DNA of 20,356 nt from Fimadaptatus sp948467645 (GCA_948467645.1 CAOKFD010000053.1:1-20356); one strand, 5' to 3'. Counted from the first letter of the stretch, positions 1 through 7,386 are shown. A program made the numbers and translations. The notes: generated by a model from the sequence alone, not told the origin.

Positions 1-44
1 GCTTTTCTTTGGTTCTTTCTTTTCTCCTGAAAAGAAAGAACACG
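1..44 (-). repeat. Palindromic intergenic repeat, copy 1
   Basis: A perfect 13-bp inverted repeat (GTTCTTTCTTTTC at 12-24 and GAAAAGAAAGAAC at 29-41, 4-nt loop) lies just beyond the stop of the minus-strand transglutaminase gene. Read on the minus strand it is followed by CCAAAGAAAAG, and the same palindrome plus tail occurs after the histidine kinase gene at 10589-10628. It has no proper U-tract, so it is better described as a REP-like extragenic palindrome that may also act as an RNA 3' end or stability hairpin. The window edge may cut the repeat. Confidence 0.6.
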
Positions 45-59
45 TTCCCCTCGTCCCCC

Positions 60-2333
60 TTACGGAATGTGCTTCACACTTCCCATACCAGCGCGGATTC
101 TCCGGCGGTACCAGCGGATGCGTTCGCTTAGGCGTAGGGCTTTTACCGCGTCGGAGTAGGCGGATGCGCCCAGGAGGCACATGTCGGGGGAGACTTCCAG
201 GCCGGCGTAGCGGGATTTGATTACCGCTTCGGTGAAGGCTGCGAAGGACGGGGCGGCGAGCTTGTCTGCCATTAGACGGGAGGCAAAGGCCGCCGGGGTT
301 TCGCCGCTCATCGGGACCTGGCCTTGCATCTCAAGGACAGTCAGGATTGCGCGGTAGTACGCCATTAGCTTGTCGCGTGCATCGCGCGCGCGGCGCGCCG
401 CATACCTCGGCGTGGAGATGTATAGGCGAATCGCGATTATCAGGAGCAGTATCAGTAGAATCAGTATCGCGATAAGGGCGATCAGCCACGTGCTTAGACC
501 GTCTACATGACTTTGCTCCGGCGGGAGCGGCTCGTCCGACGGTAGGACGGTCGGCATGTCGCTCGGCTGCTCCTGCGGCGGCAGGCTCGGCGCGGGCGTG
601 TCGTCCGGGTGTACGTTGTTCGTCGGCTCCGGCGTCGGCGTGGGTTCAGGCGTGGGCGTCGGGTCGTCCTCGTACTGTACGCCGTCCGGGTCGGGCGTGG
701 GTAGGGGATTGTCGCTGGGCTCGTCCGAAGGCGTGGGGTCAAAGCTTAACCAGCCGAAACCGTCGAAGTATAGCTCAACCCACGCGTGCGCGTTCTCGCC
801 GGTTACTTCTATAACGCCGCTCTCGTCTGCCTTGACCAGATACCCTTCAATGTAGCGCGACGGTATGCCCGCAATGCGCGCCATTACGCCAAGCGCCGAT
901 GCAAAATACGTGCAGTAGCCCGACTTGCCGGTAAGCACAAAATAGCTTACAAAGTCCTCGCCGCTCGGCACCTCGCCCGGCGATAAGGTGTATCGGCAGT
1001 TGGCACGCAGATAGTCCTCAATCGCGCGCGCCTTCTCATACGGCGTTTCGTACCCGCGGATTATCGAATAGGTAAGGTCGTATAGCTCTGTCGATACGCT
1101 CGCGGGTAAATCCAGATAGCTGTCCAGCACGGCCGAATGCCCCGCACTAGCCAGCGACGTGAGATACCCGTCCATGTCGTCCGAATACGTGTCGGGTATC
1201 TGCGCCGTGAACGAGTACCAGTCGCCCGCGCGTATAGTGCGCGTGATGAATACCTCGCCCGACGAATTGAAGTAAGGTATCATGTCGCCGCCGGTCTTTA
1301 AGTGAGTAAGCCGGTGCGGTGTGAATAAAGTGCTCGTGCCGCGCGATAGGAACGTCGCGCTTACGTCGAGAGTGTCGATAAGTCCCTCGGGCGCGCTGTC
1401 CAGAGCGGCGCTGTCGGGCAGATCAAGCCCGAATACCTGATTGCGCAGCGAGCGCCGCAGCGGGCTTATGAATAGATTGCGGCTGTTGACCGACGTGTCC
1501 ACCCATATATGCCCCGTGTATTCGCGCTTTATCGCGCCGCGCAAGAGTAAATCGCGGTCAGTCTCCACGGTCATTATCGGAAAGTCGGACGGGTTCGCGT
1601 CGCCGCCCAATTGGTTTGAGTTGCCCTGATAACCGTCCGAATGCACCGAGTACAGCGTGCGCGCTTCCGAAAACATCAGGTAGTCGCCGATCGTGTCGCG
1701 CACCGTGCGCCCGAACTGCTGAAGCGAGGCCGATACGCCGCCCATCAGCGGCATCGCGATAAGCGCTGCGATTACCGCCGTCAGCGCAATCGGCAGCGCC
1801 GCGTTAAAGCTGGTGCGCTCGCGCGCGGAACTCGCAAACAGCATCGCCACCGCGATAAGCGCCGGGGCGACATAGTATATGTTCAGCGCCCCGCCGAATA
1901 TCCAGCAGCCCATCGCCGCCAGCACCAGCATAGTAAGCGCCGGGTACACGCCGCCGCGCACGCGCGTCATCAAAAACGCCGTCGCCGTTAAAAGCACGCC
2001 CATTATCGCCGCAATCGCATCCGCATGGCCGGTAAACGCGCCGTCGGTAAGCAGCGCGATTATTAAATCGTGCACCGCCGTATATGGAGGCAGCTTAAAG
2101 TAAACCGCCGCGCCCCCGCCGCCCAGCAGCAGCACGCATACGCCCACCAGCGGCCATACGCCCAGCGTCATAACCGTGCAGGCCAGCGCCGCGCTAAGGC
2201 AAGTAAGCCCCACCACCCATATGCTGGGGTCAAGCCCCATCGCACTGGTCAGCGTAAGCGCCAGCGACCCGCCCAGCAGCGTCGCGATGATTATGCCGCC
2301 GATCGAATCGCGCAGTTGTTTCCTTAGGTTCAT
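60..2333 (-). CDS. Multi-pass membrane transglutaminase-like protein (TgpA/DUF3488 type)
   Basis: A 757-aa membrane protein. The first ~200 residues hold several hydrophobic segments. An extracytoplasmic region follows with a transglutaminase-like cysteine-protease fold. Its triad is visible as Cys474 (GYCTYFASALGVMAR), His516 (NAHAWVELYFDGFGW) and Asp532 (SFDPTPSD). A Pro/Thr/Glu/Asp-rich linker (about 535-610, PTPEP repeats) leads to one more membrane helix (about 613-638) and a cytoplasmic C-terminal helical tail of DUF4129 type. The chosen start overlaps the DUF58 stop as ATGA; an in-frame start 10 codons upstream would lie inside the DUF58 gene. In related operons these proteins occur with MoxR and DUF58 partners and are thought to act at the cell envelope. 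The substrate is unknown. Last gene of the operon. Confidence 0.9.
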   Translation of the reverse strand: MNLRKQLRDSIGGIIIATLLGGSLALTLTSAMGLDPSIWVVGLTCLSAALACTVMTLGVWPLVGVCVLLLGGGGAAVYFKLPPYTAVHDLIIALLTDGAFTGHADAIAAIMGVLLTATAFLMTRVRGGVYPALTMLVLAAMGCWIFGGALNIYYVAPALIAVAMLFASSARERTSFNAALPIALTAVIAALIAMPLMGGVSASLQQFGRTVRDTIGDYLMFSEARTLYSVHSDGYQGNSNQLGGDANPSDFPIMTVETDRDLLLRGAIKREYTGHIWVDTSVNSRNLFISPLRRSLRNQVFGLDLPDSAALDSAPEGLIDTLDVSATFLSRGTSTLFTPHRLTHLKTGGDMIPYFNSSGEVFITRTIRAGDWYSFTAQIPDTYSDDMDGYLTSLASAGHSAVLDSYLDLPASVSTELYDLTYSIIRGYETPYEKARAIEDYLRANCRYTLSPGEVPSGEDFVSYFVLTGKSGYCTYFASALGVMARIAGIPSRYIEGYLVKADESGVIEVTGENAHAWVELYFDGFGWLSFDPTPSDEPSDNPLPTPDPDGVQYEDDPTPTPEPTPTPEPTNNVHPDDTPAPSLPPQEQPSDMPTVLPSDEPLPPEQSHVDGLSTWLIALIAILILLILLLIIAIRLYISTPRYAARRARDARDKLMAYYRAILTVLEMQGQVPMSGETPAAFASRLMADKLAAPSFAAFTEAVIKSRYAGLEVSPDMCLLGASAYSDAVKALRLSERIRWYRRRIRAGMGSVKHIP

Positions 2334-3508
2334 GAGGCCAGATTCCTTTCCTTCCAGTCGCACAGCGGCGATACGCGCTTTACGCTTACGCCCATGCCGC
2401 TTAACCGCATCAGCATACCCATGGCTTCGGCACGCTGGGAATCGCTTATCCAGTATAGCCGCACCTTAAGGCCATTGCGCTTCATGCGCAGCGCCATGTC
2501 GCTTATCTGCGTGCTCATGCGCTGCGTGATGATTACCGCGCCGCCCGAACGGCTTAAACGCCGCGTCTCCAGCTCCAGCACGCTCTCAAACGGGTTCTCG
2601 CCGTCGAAGTGCACCTCGGTAAGCGCGGTCAAAAATCGCCCAAAGTCCGCCAGCGACTGCCCCGATACGTCCATCGGATTTTTGCTGGACAATGGCATCC
2701 TGACCGGGAAGCCCGCGCGCAGCTGGCTCAGCGCAACCGCCGCCGCGACCTCGCACATGGTGTCCTCAACGTCCAGCGCCATCTCGCGCGTGGTGTTCAT
2801 AAGGCCGCAGTCCATCATAATCAGCGTGTCCGGGCGCGCCGCCTCTTCGTACTGGCGCACGATCAGCTCGCGCTTGCGCATCGTCAGCTTCCAATGTACC
2901 TTCTTTAGCGAATCGCCCTCAACATACGCCCTTACCGCCGAGGGCGAGGCCATATCGTCGGTGTTGCGCGCCATCGATTCGGGGCCGTTTTCGCCCGAGG
3001 CCAGATCGAGCGCGGTAATTTCATCCACGTTGGGCTGTACGGTAAGCACTATCGATCGGTCGTCGATTACCCGACGGAGCGTAAACAGCCCGAATACGTC
3101 CGATACCCACAATGTGTCTACGCCCACCTGATAAACGCCCCTGTGCGGGCATTTCAGCATGTACTTCAGCGACGTTGTAAAAAACGGGCGCGGGCTTATG
3201 ACCAGCTCGTCCACGGTGGACGAATCCTCGGGCAATGATAAAGTGAGGTATAGCGCCGCTACCGGCAGGGGACACCTGTGCCTGACCGAAATCTGCATGG
3301 GCAGGCTCTCCGTGCGCCTGACAGTTACGGTGGGCATCTGAAAACCTATCTGCGCGCTGTAAAGCGTGATTACCGCCGACAGGAAGCTGAGCAGCAGCAT
3401 CACAGCCATGGTCACGCTGACCACATAGTAAAACATCGACCCGGTGGACAGCGCCGCCAGCAGCACTGTTATCAGCGCCAGCAGGAATATCAGCCAGCGC
3501 CGGTTCAT
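2330..3508 (-). CDS. DUF58 domain protein with two N-terminal membrane helices
   Basis: A 392-aa protein starting MNRRWLIFLLAL, with two hydrophobic segments (about 5-21 and 26-48), a beta-rich middle, and the DUF58 signature near residues 185-235 (YVEGDSLKKVHWKLTMRKRE, then LIMMDCG). DUF58 proteins carry a vWA-like fold and are regular partners of MoxR AAA+ ATPases. The start is set by the ATGA overlap with the moxR stop. A longer in-frame ORF reaching 3628 would run deep into moxR in another frame and is unlikely. A role in MoxR-assisted assembly or control of an envelope complex is inferred from the family and neighbours. Confidence 0.9.
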   Translation of the reverse strand: MNRRWLIFLLALITVLLAALSTGSMFYYVVSVTMAVMLLLSFLSAVITLYSAQIGFQMPTVTVRRTESLPMQISVRHRCPLPVAALYLTLSLPEDSSTVDELVISPRPFFTTSLKYMLKCPHRGVYQVGVDTLWVSDVFGLFTLRRVIDDRSIVLTVQPNVDEITALDLASGENGPESMARNTDDMASPSAVRAYVEGDSLKKVHWKLTMRKRELIVRQYEEAARPDTLIMMDCGLMNTTREMALDVEDTMCEVAAAVALSQLRAGFPVRMPLSSKNPMDVSGQSLADFGRFLTALTEVHFDGENPFESVLELETRRLSRSGGAVIITQRMSTQISDMALRMKRNGLKVRLYWISDSQRAEAMGMLMRLSGMGVSVKRVSPLCDWKERNLAS

Positions 3509-4452
3509 GACAGCTTGACCGGCACGGGCACGGCGCTGATTACGCTTTGCAAAACGCGCAGCGAATCCAGACCCTTCATGCGCGCCTCCGGCCCCAGCAC
3601 CAGACGGTGACGGAGCACCGGCCCGCACATGCCCTGTACGTCCTCGGGGATTACATAGTCGCGGCCGTCAAGCAGCGCCGCAGCCTGACTCGCGCGAAGC
3701 AGCGCAATCGCGCCGCGCGTGGATACGCCCAGGCTCAGCGCGCTGTGATGGCGGCTGGTCTGCGCGATGGAGGCGATGTAGCTGCGCACCTCGGGCGCGG
3801 CGTATACGCCCGATACCTGCTGCTGAAGCTCGATTATGTCCGCGGCCGAGCATACGCTTTGCAATTCGTCGATCGGGTTTGCACCGCTGGTGTAGCGCTC
3901 CAGTATGTCCACTTCCTCGTCATGCGTGGGATAGCCCATCGATATGCACATGAAGAAGCGATCCAACTGCGCCTCGGGCAGCGGATACGTACCCACGAAC
4001 TCGACCGGGTTCTGCGTGGCCATTACGATAAAGGGCTGCGGCATCTTGTATGTGTTGCCGTCCACCGTGACCTGGCCTTCCTCCATTACCTCAAGGAGCG
4101 AGGACTGGGTCTTGGGCGAGGTGCGGTTTATTTCGTCCGCCAGAACAAGCTGGCTCATTATAAGGCCCTGCTTGTACTCCAGTTCGCCGGTCTTGAAGTT
4201 GACTATGGAAAAGCCGGTTATGTCCGAGGGCGTTATGTCCGGCGTGAACTGTATGCGCTTGAACGAGCAGTCAAGCGAGCGCGCCATCGCCGATACCAGC
4301 GTGGTCTTGCCCACGCCGGGCACGTCCTCAATAAGCACATGGCCGCGGCAGAGCAGCGCGATGAAGAGCAGCTCCACCGCGTCCTGCTTGCCGACCACCA
4401 CGCGGCCCACGTTCTGCTGCAATGCGCCTATGACGCGCCGAGGTTCTTGCAT
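3505..4452 (-). CDS. MoxR-family AAA+ ATPase
   Basis: A 315-aa ATPase of usual MoxR length. Walker A is at 43-51 (DVPGVGKTT, Lys49), Walker B at 102-107 (LVLADE), and sensor 1 at 145-149 (ATQNP). The region around 157-166 reads PLPEAQLDRF, which is typical of the family, and the C-terminal half is the AAA lid. MoxR ATPases act as chaperones with vWA/DUF58 partners. The start is ATG with GGAGAG nine bases upstream. First gene of the moxR-DUF58-transglutaminase operon; its promoter lies in the 88-bp repeat copy at 4565-4652, about 110 nt upstream. Confidence 0.95.
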   Translation of the reverse strand: MQEPRRVIGALQQNVGRVVVGKQDAVELLFIALLCRGHVLIEDVPGVGKTTLVSAMARSLDCSFKRIQFTPDITPSDITGFSIVNFKTGELEYKQGLIMSQLVLADEINRTSPKTQSSLLEVMEEGQVTVDGNTYKMPQPFIVMATQNPVEFVGTYPLPEAQLDRFFMCISMGYPTHDEEVDILERYTSGANPIDELQSVCSAADIIELQQQVSGVYAAPEVRSYIASIAQTSRHHSALSLGVSTRGAIALLRASQAAALLDGRDYVIPEDVQGMCGPVLRHRLVLGPEARMKGLDSLRVLQSVISAVPVPVKLS

Positions 4453-4487
4453 AAGACGATCTCTCCTATATTATATGTATTATTTCG

Positions 4488-4521
4488 CGAAAAACCGGCC
4501 GTGCGAAACTGCCGGCCGTTT
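4488..4521 (-). promoter_or_regulatory. Terminator-like hairpin in the moxR leader
   Basis: Between the promoter and the moxR start, the minus strand reads AAA-CGGCCG, an 11-nt loop, then CGGCCG-G-TTTTT. This is a six-pair GC stem, extended by AAA/TTT with one bulged G, followed by a U-run. It looks like a weak intrinsic terminator inside the leader, so attenuation is possible. No antiterminator partner or riboswitch core was recognised. Confidence 0.4.
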
Positions 4522-4564
4522 ACCCGCGGCCGCACCCGACATGGCGCGGCAGATATTTTGATAG

Positions 4565-4652
4565 ATACAGTATACCGAATAATCGCGCTCATTACAAGCA
4601 TGGTACAAAAAAACCTCAATTATGCGGTCGAGTGTTAACGTTTGGAACGCAA
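4565..4652. repeat. 88-bp direct repeat, copy 1 (target-duplication arm next to moxR)
   Basis: Matches 6084-6171 at a constant offset of 1519 bp over 88 bases with one difference (A at 4646, G at 6165). Similarity extends four bases to the left (4561) with one more mismatch, then stops on both sides. The copies bracket the R-M gene pair. The minus strand of the repeat contains a complete promoter. Confidence 0.95.
4569..4597 (-). promoter_or_regulatory. Sigma-70-type promoter of the moxR operon (in repeat copy 1)
   Basis: On the minus strand: TTGTAA (4597-4592), a 17-nt spacer, then TATACT (4574-4569). It points at moxR, with an expected start near 4562 and a leader of about 110 nt. Only 55 bp of repeat lie upstream of the -35 box before the inserted R-M cassette begins. 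Confidence 0.7.
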
Positions 4653-4672
4653 ACAATGGTAAGGTATGATAA

Positions 4673-4714
4673 AAAGAAAGATTTGCGGGATTTTGCTCCC
4701 GAAAATCTTTCTTT
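4673..4714 (-). terminator. Intrinsic terminator of the R-M operon
   Basis: A 12-bp stem (AAAGAAAGATTT at 4673-4684 pairs with AAATCTTTCTTT at 4703-4714), with an inner GGG/CCC pairing, lies 27 nt past the methyltransferase stop. On the minus strand it ends in CTTTCTTTTTA. It should block read-through from the R-M genes into the moxR promoter region. It lies inside the inserted segment. Confidence 0.8.
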
Positions 4715-4740
4715 GCATTATGACGACTGCTATGCCGGAA

Positions 4741-5388
4741 TTATAAGCTGTTTGCAGCTATTGTGTGATTGGCATATGTAGCCCAAGACGGCTCGTAGTC
4801 AGCCGTAGCTTGATTGCCCCACATATCCCATCCGTTTCGAATTCCGCGTGCAAATAGTTCAATGCGGGGTGCCTGGCTGCAAGCTTCTATAATTGGCACT
4901 ATTTCGTCTGGTTTTCTGCTGTGCTCGCGTTTTGCGGCCCGAATTAAATTTACTTGCGATCTGGCAGCCTGTAAAGTTCGATTCGGCATACTTTTCTTTT
5001 TAATGCCGAAAAGCAGCATCTCGGTTACATTACGGAAATAAAAGCCGACTCCACGACCGTCCGGCATACCGTCTTTTCTGACCTTTTCCCAAATAAAGTT
5101 GGTCTTATATTCAAATCCCCACGCTTCCATTACAGTAAGCCCTTCTGGAAGCAGAGCATTAGGAACCCAGAGATATAGGTGCGCCTTTTCATCAGCAATT
5201 TCAGCGACGGGCAGTTCGCAAATTTCTTGAAGCGTCATAGTCTCATAACGCATCAGGCGCTTATGCTCAGGGGCAACTTTTCCAGTACGATTTTGAAACT
5301 GCCATGGTGGGTCAGCATATATTGTATTGTACTTTTTTCCATGCGTATACTCTATGAGATTTTGATAAGTGACATCAATTTCACTCAT
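4741..5388 (-). CDS. MT-A70-type adenine-N6 DNA methyltransferase (type II R-M)
   Basis: A 215-aa protein with catalytic motif DPPW at 26-29 after a short N-terminal strand (NTIYADPPW), and the typical MT-A70 pattern further on: LYLWVPN (72-78), WGFEYKTNFIWEK, then a C-terminal RIELFARGIRNGWDMWGNQ segment. The family uses S-adenosylmethionine to methylate adenine N6; bacterial members are often R-M modification enzymes. Its ATG overlaps the nuclease stop by 8 bp, with AAGGA just upstream, so the two genes are translationally coupled. It presumably protects the host from the adjacent nuclease. The target sequence cannot be read from the protein. It is AT-richer than the flanking genes. Confidence 0.92.
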   Translation of the reverse strand: MSEIDVTYQNLIEYTHGKKYNTIYADPPWQFQNRTGKVAPEHKRLMRYETMTLQEICELPVAEIADEKAHLYLWVPNALLPEGLTVMEAWGFEYKTNFIWEKVRKDGMPDGRGVGFYFRNVTEMLLFGIKKKSMPNRTLQAARSQVNLIRAAKREHSRKPDEIVPIIEACSQAPRIELFARGIRNGWDMWGNQATADYEPSWATYANHTIAANSL

Positions 5389-6052
5389 ATCCTTCTACGC
5401 TTCCTTTCTTGATGCCGATGGCCAATATTGGACAGCCGCCATTTCTTCGTGAATCTAGCCTATAAGTAAGCTTGCCAATCCACGTTGTGCTAGCCCCGTA
5501 TTTTTTAATTAAGGGCTGGCCGGTATGATCCTTTAACTCTCTAAATATATCGTTTAGCTCCTCTGACCGAGTGACAATTATACCTACATCAATCAGTCCG
5601 CAATCAAAGTAAGTGCGCATGGCAAGTAAATCGCGATCAAACGTTTGATCCTTGCTGTTCCATTCAAGGTCAAACGCTACTTTGTTTTTTAGAAAGTCAA
5701 TATTGTGACCGTCTATATATCCTTCGATAGTCTCCGTTTCAAAAGGGACATCGGCAAATTTACCTCTGCGCTGAACCGAACGTCGCGGAAATTTTTGCAC
5801 GACAAGATCGCCGCTTATCCGTATTTCGCGCCACCCTAACGGATACAGAATATCGTCGAATTTTTTAGGAATGGGCGATTCATTGCCGCCCGCTTTGCTT
5901 ATGTCGCCAACAGTCAGCTTTACGCCGGACAAAGCGGCCTGAATATCCTGCCATTCATCCGGGAAAGCATTGTTTAATATTTCAAGGGCATGGCCGTAGT
6001 TGAAAAATTCATATCTGCTTAGTAAACTCGGATTGGTCAGAAATTTATCCAC
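5381..6052 (-). CDS. BglII/BstYI-family type II restriction endonuclease
   Basis: A 223-aa protein. The N-terminal part (FNYGHALEILNNAFPDEW at 17-34) and the core (IDFLKNKVAFDLEW at 118-131, then LIDVGIIVTRSEEL at 153-166) resemble BglII/BstYI nucleases. The predicted active site is D119-x8-D128-x-E130, where BglII itself has D-x8-E-x-Q (from memory of the family), so this is a variant PD-(D/E)xK-like centre. The start is GTG, preceded by GGTGAT at good spacing. Relatives cut GATC-centred sites; that this one does so is only an inference. The nuclease gene comes first and is driven by the promoter in repeat copy 2. No controller (C) protein gene is present. Confidence 0.85.
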   Translation of the reverse strand: MDKFLTNPSLLSRYEFFNYGHALEILNNAFPDEWQDIQAALSGVKLTVGDISKAGGNESPIPKKFDDILYPLGWREIRISGDLVVQKFPRRSVQRRGKFADVPFETETIEGYIDGHNIDFLKNKVAFDLEWNSKDQTFDRDLLAMRTYFDCGLIDVGIIVTRSEELNDIFRELKDHTGQPLIKKYGASTTWIGKLTYRLDSRRNGGCPILAIGIKKGSVEGYE

Positions 6053-6083
6053 TTTATCACCGCCCGTTCATGTTCATACATAA

Positions 6084-6171
6084 ATACAGTATACCGAATA
6101 ATCGCGCTCATTACAAGCATGGTACAAAAAAACCTCAATTATGCGGTCGAGTGTTAACGTTTGGGACGCAA
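6084..6171. repeat. 88-bp direct repeat, copy 2 (upstream of the R-M genes)
   Basis: Second copy of the repeat at 4565-4652, with 87 of 88 identical bases in the same orientation. Sequence to its right (from 6172) is presumably the original upstream flank of the moxR promoter. Confidence 0.95.
6088..6116 (-). promoter_or_regulatory. Duplicated promoter driving the R-M genes
   Basis: The same TTGTAA (6116-6111), 17-nt spacer and TATACT (6093-6088) as in copy 1, here placed about 30 nt upstream of the nuclease GTG at 6052. The R-M genes thus appear to use a copy of the host moxR promoter rather than one of their own. Confidence 0.7.
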
Positions 6172-6314
6172 TCAGGCGCGTTTTTTGCAAAAAAATGTTT
6201 CCTATAATATACATGATGAGGCAGGCAAATGCCGCGGCGCGTGCTGAATGCTTGGACTTTCAAAGTGGTTCAGTCTGCTTAAAAGCGGGTGAGCGGGGGC
6301 AGTCTGCCTTCTTA

Positions 6315-6352
6315 CCAAAAACAAAAAGCGCATGGGACGAATCCCACGCGCT
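6315..6352 (-). terminator. Intrinsic terminator of the oxidoreductase gene
   Basis: AGCGC-A-TGGGA, loop cgaa, TCCCA-C-GCGCT (6327-6352). On the minus strand it is followed by TTTTTGTTTTT. It lies 11 nt past the oxidoreductase stop. The ~140 bp between here and repeat copy 2 (6172-6314) contains no gene that I can support. Confidence 0.85.
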
Positions 6353-6363
6353 CATATGCCTGA

Positions 6364-7200
6364 TTATCGGACGTTTACCCATACGCCCGGGGTCTTGACC
6401 GCCTTAACGCCCGCGCCGCGCGCGTCCATTATTGCGATCGTCTCCTCGTGCGGGATCTTTACCTCGGCCGTGCGGAAGAAGCGCACCAGCTCGCGTATGA
6501 AGCCGCCGAAGTAATCCGACTGGACGTCGATAACCTGGTTGCCGTCATCGGTGGCCACGTTCATCATGAACGGCGAGCCGTTGGCAAAGCAGTTGAGCGA
6601 AGCCTGACGGCCGTCCGCGAACTCGATGTTCACCTGAGTGCACGCGTCGCACACCTGCGCCATTACGCGCGTGGGCTGGCTCTTTATCAGCATCATTATC
6701 GGCTCCAGCTGATGGATGGAGTAAGTCTCAAAACCGTACGGGCCCCACGAGCTGATCGCGCGCACCTTATCGGGGTCAATTGCAGCGTACTCGGCCGCAA
6801 AGCGCAGCGCCGAGGTGGAGCAGCACGGGGTCTTTGCGGCCTCGGCCATCTTGAATATGCGCCGCGCCGCCGCGCCATCCGGGGCGAAGGTCTTGTCGAT
6901 GTAGGTGGGCTTGCCGGAGGCCAGCGGCAGCGGGCACAGCGTCTCGTGCATCTCGCAGTTGTCGGGCGACAGCACAACCAGCGCGTCGCTGCCAGCGATT
7001 ACTTCCTCAATCGTATGTGCGCGCGGTATGCCCATCTTCTCGCACCACGCGTCGTTGGTCAGCCCGCCAATCGGCGAATCAATCATGCCGTAGGCGCAGC
7101 TTACCTGCATTTCGCCGTCCGACGCTTCCTTGAACATCTTGGGATAGTTGTTCGCGTGCCACTCGTCCAGATAGTAGTCTATAAATCCAATGCGCATCAT
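6364..7200 (-). CDS. Gfo/Idh/MocA-like NAD(P)-dependent oxidoreductase
   Basis: A 278-aa protein whose layout fits the Gfo/Idh/MocA fold: an N-terminal nucleotide-binding half (MRIGFIDYYLDEWHANNYP, then GSDALVVLSPDN near 70-81), a YIDKTFAPD segment near 100-108 at the place of the family EKP motif, and a C-terminal alpha/beta half (QVNIEFADGRQASLNCF). It is shorter than typical members (about 330-390 aa) and lacks a clear GxGxxG loop, so it is a divergent member. The substrate, probably a sugar or polyol derivative, cannot be deduced. The start has AGGAGAG eight bases upstream. It is monocistronic with its own promoter and terminator. Confidence 0.75.
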   Translation of the reverse strand: MMRIGFIDYYLDEWHANNYPKMFKEASDGEMQVSCAYGMIDSPIGGLTNDAWCEKMGIPRAHTIEEVIAGSDALVVLSPDNCEMHETLCPLPLASGKPTYIDKTFAPDGAAARRIFKMAEAAKTPCCSTSALRFAAEYAAIDPDKVRAISSWGPYGFETYSIHQLEPIMMLIKSQPTRVMAQVCDACTQVNIEFADGRQASLNCFANGSPFMMNVATDDGNQVIDVQSDYFGGFIRELVRFFRTAEVKIPHEETIAIMDARGAGVKAVKTPGVWVNVR

Positions 7201-7262
7201 GCCTTAATCTCTCCTAATCGTTTTCAGGCGGGCGTTTGGCTCAGCCTGCTATTTCAATGCTA

Positions 7263-7291
7263 AGTATAGCCTCATGCGCTCAAAAACGCAA
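7263..7291 (-). promoter_or_regulatory. Promoter of the oxidoreductase gene
   Basis: Minus strand TTGCGT (7291-7286), 17-nt spacer, TATACT (7268-7263), about 60 nt upstream of the ATG. The spacer and -35 box lie in the CTCAAAAA arm of a small inverted repeat next to a MITE-like end. Confidence 0.5.
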
Positions 7292-7296
7292 GCTTA

Positions 7297-7315
7297 TTTT
7301 TGAGAAACACTCTAA
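7297..7315. repeat. Isolated MITE-family terminal repeat (relic)
   Basis: TTTTTGAGAAACACTCTAA differs at one base from the right end of the MITE at 13156-13174. The matching left end is absent or degraded. Only CTCAAAAA at 7279-7286 pairs with TTTTTGAG. It is probably the remains of an internally deleted copy. Confidence 0.55.
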
Positions 7316-7357
7316 TACAAGCTGCATACAAAAATTATACGATGCCAAAAATGCCTC

Positions 7358-7386
7358 TTGCCAAATGTTGTGTGCGATTATATAAT
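7358..7386 (+). promoter_or_regulatory. Promoter of the binding-protein/histidine-kinase operon
   Basis: TTGCCA (7358-7363), 17-nt spacer, TATAAT (7381-7386). It predicts a start near 7393 and a leader of about 125 nt before the ATG at 7520. Confidence 0.7.

Larger units (their letters stand above)
4653..6171. mobile_element. R-M cassette inserted with long target duplication (1519-bp unit)
   Basis: The unit comprises the methyltransferase, the nuclease, a terminator and one of the two 88-bp repeat copies. It is visibly more AT-rich than the flanks. There is no transposase, integrase or terminal inverted repeat. Removing one unit would rejoin moxR, with its promoter, to the region downstream of the oxidoreductase gene without a scar. 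Long target duplications of this size around restriction-modification genes are a known pattern. That it applies here is inferred from the repeat geometry. Confidence 0.65.

Noticed and set aside
3547..4638. A 363-codon plus-strand frame opposite moxR
   Set aside because: It is a shadow of the moxR codons; composition is dominated by Arg/His/Ala and it crosses the moxR leader and promoter.
4653..6083. A defence island beyond a simple R-M pair
   Set aside because: Only two genes lie between the repeats, and no further defence genes, CRISPR array or retron-like elements are seen nearby.
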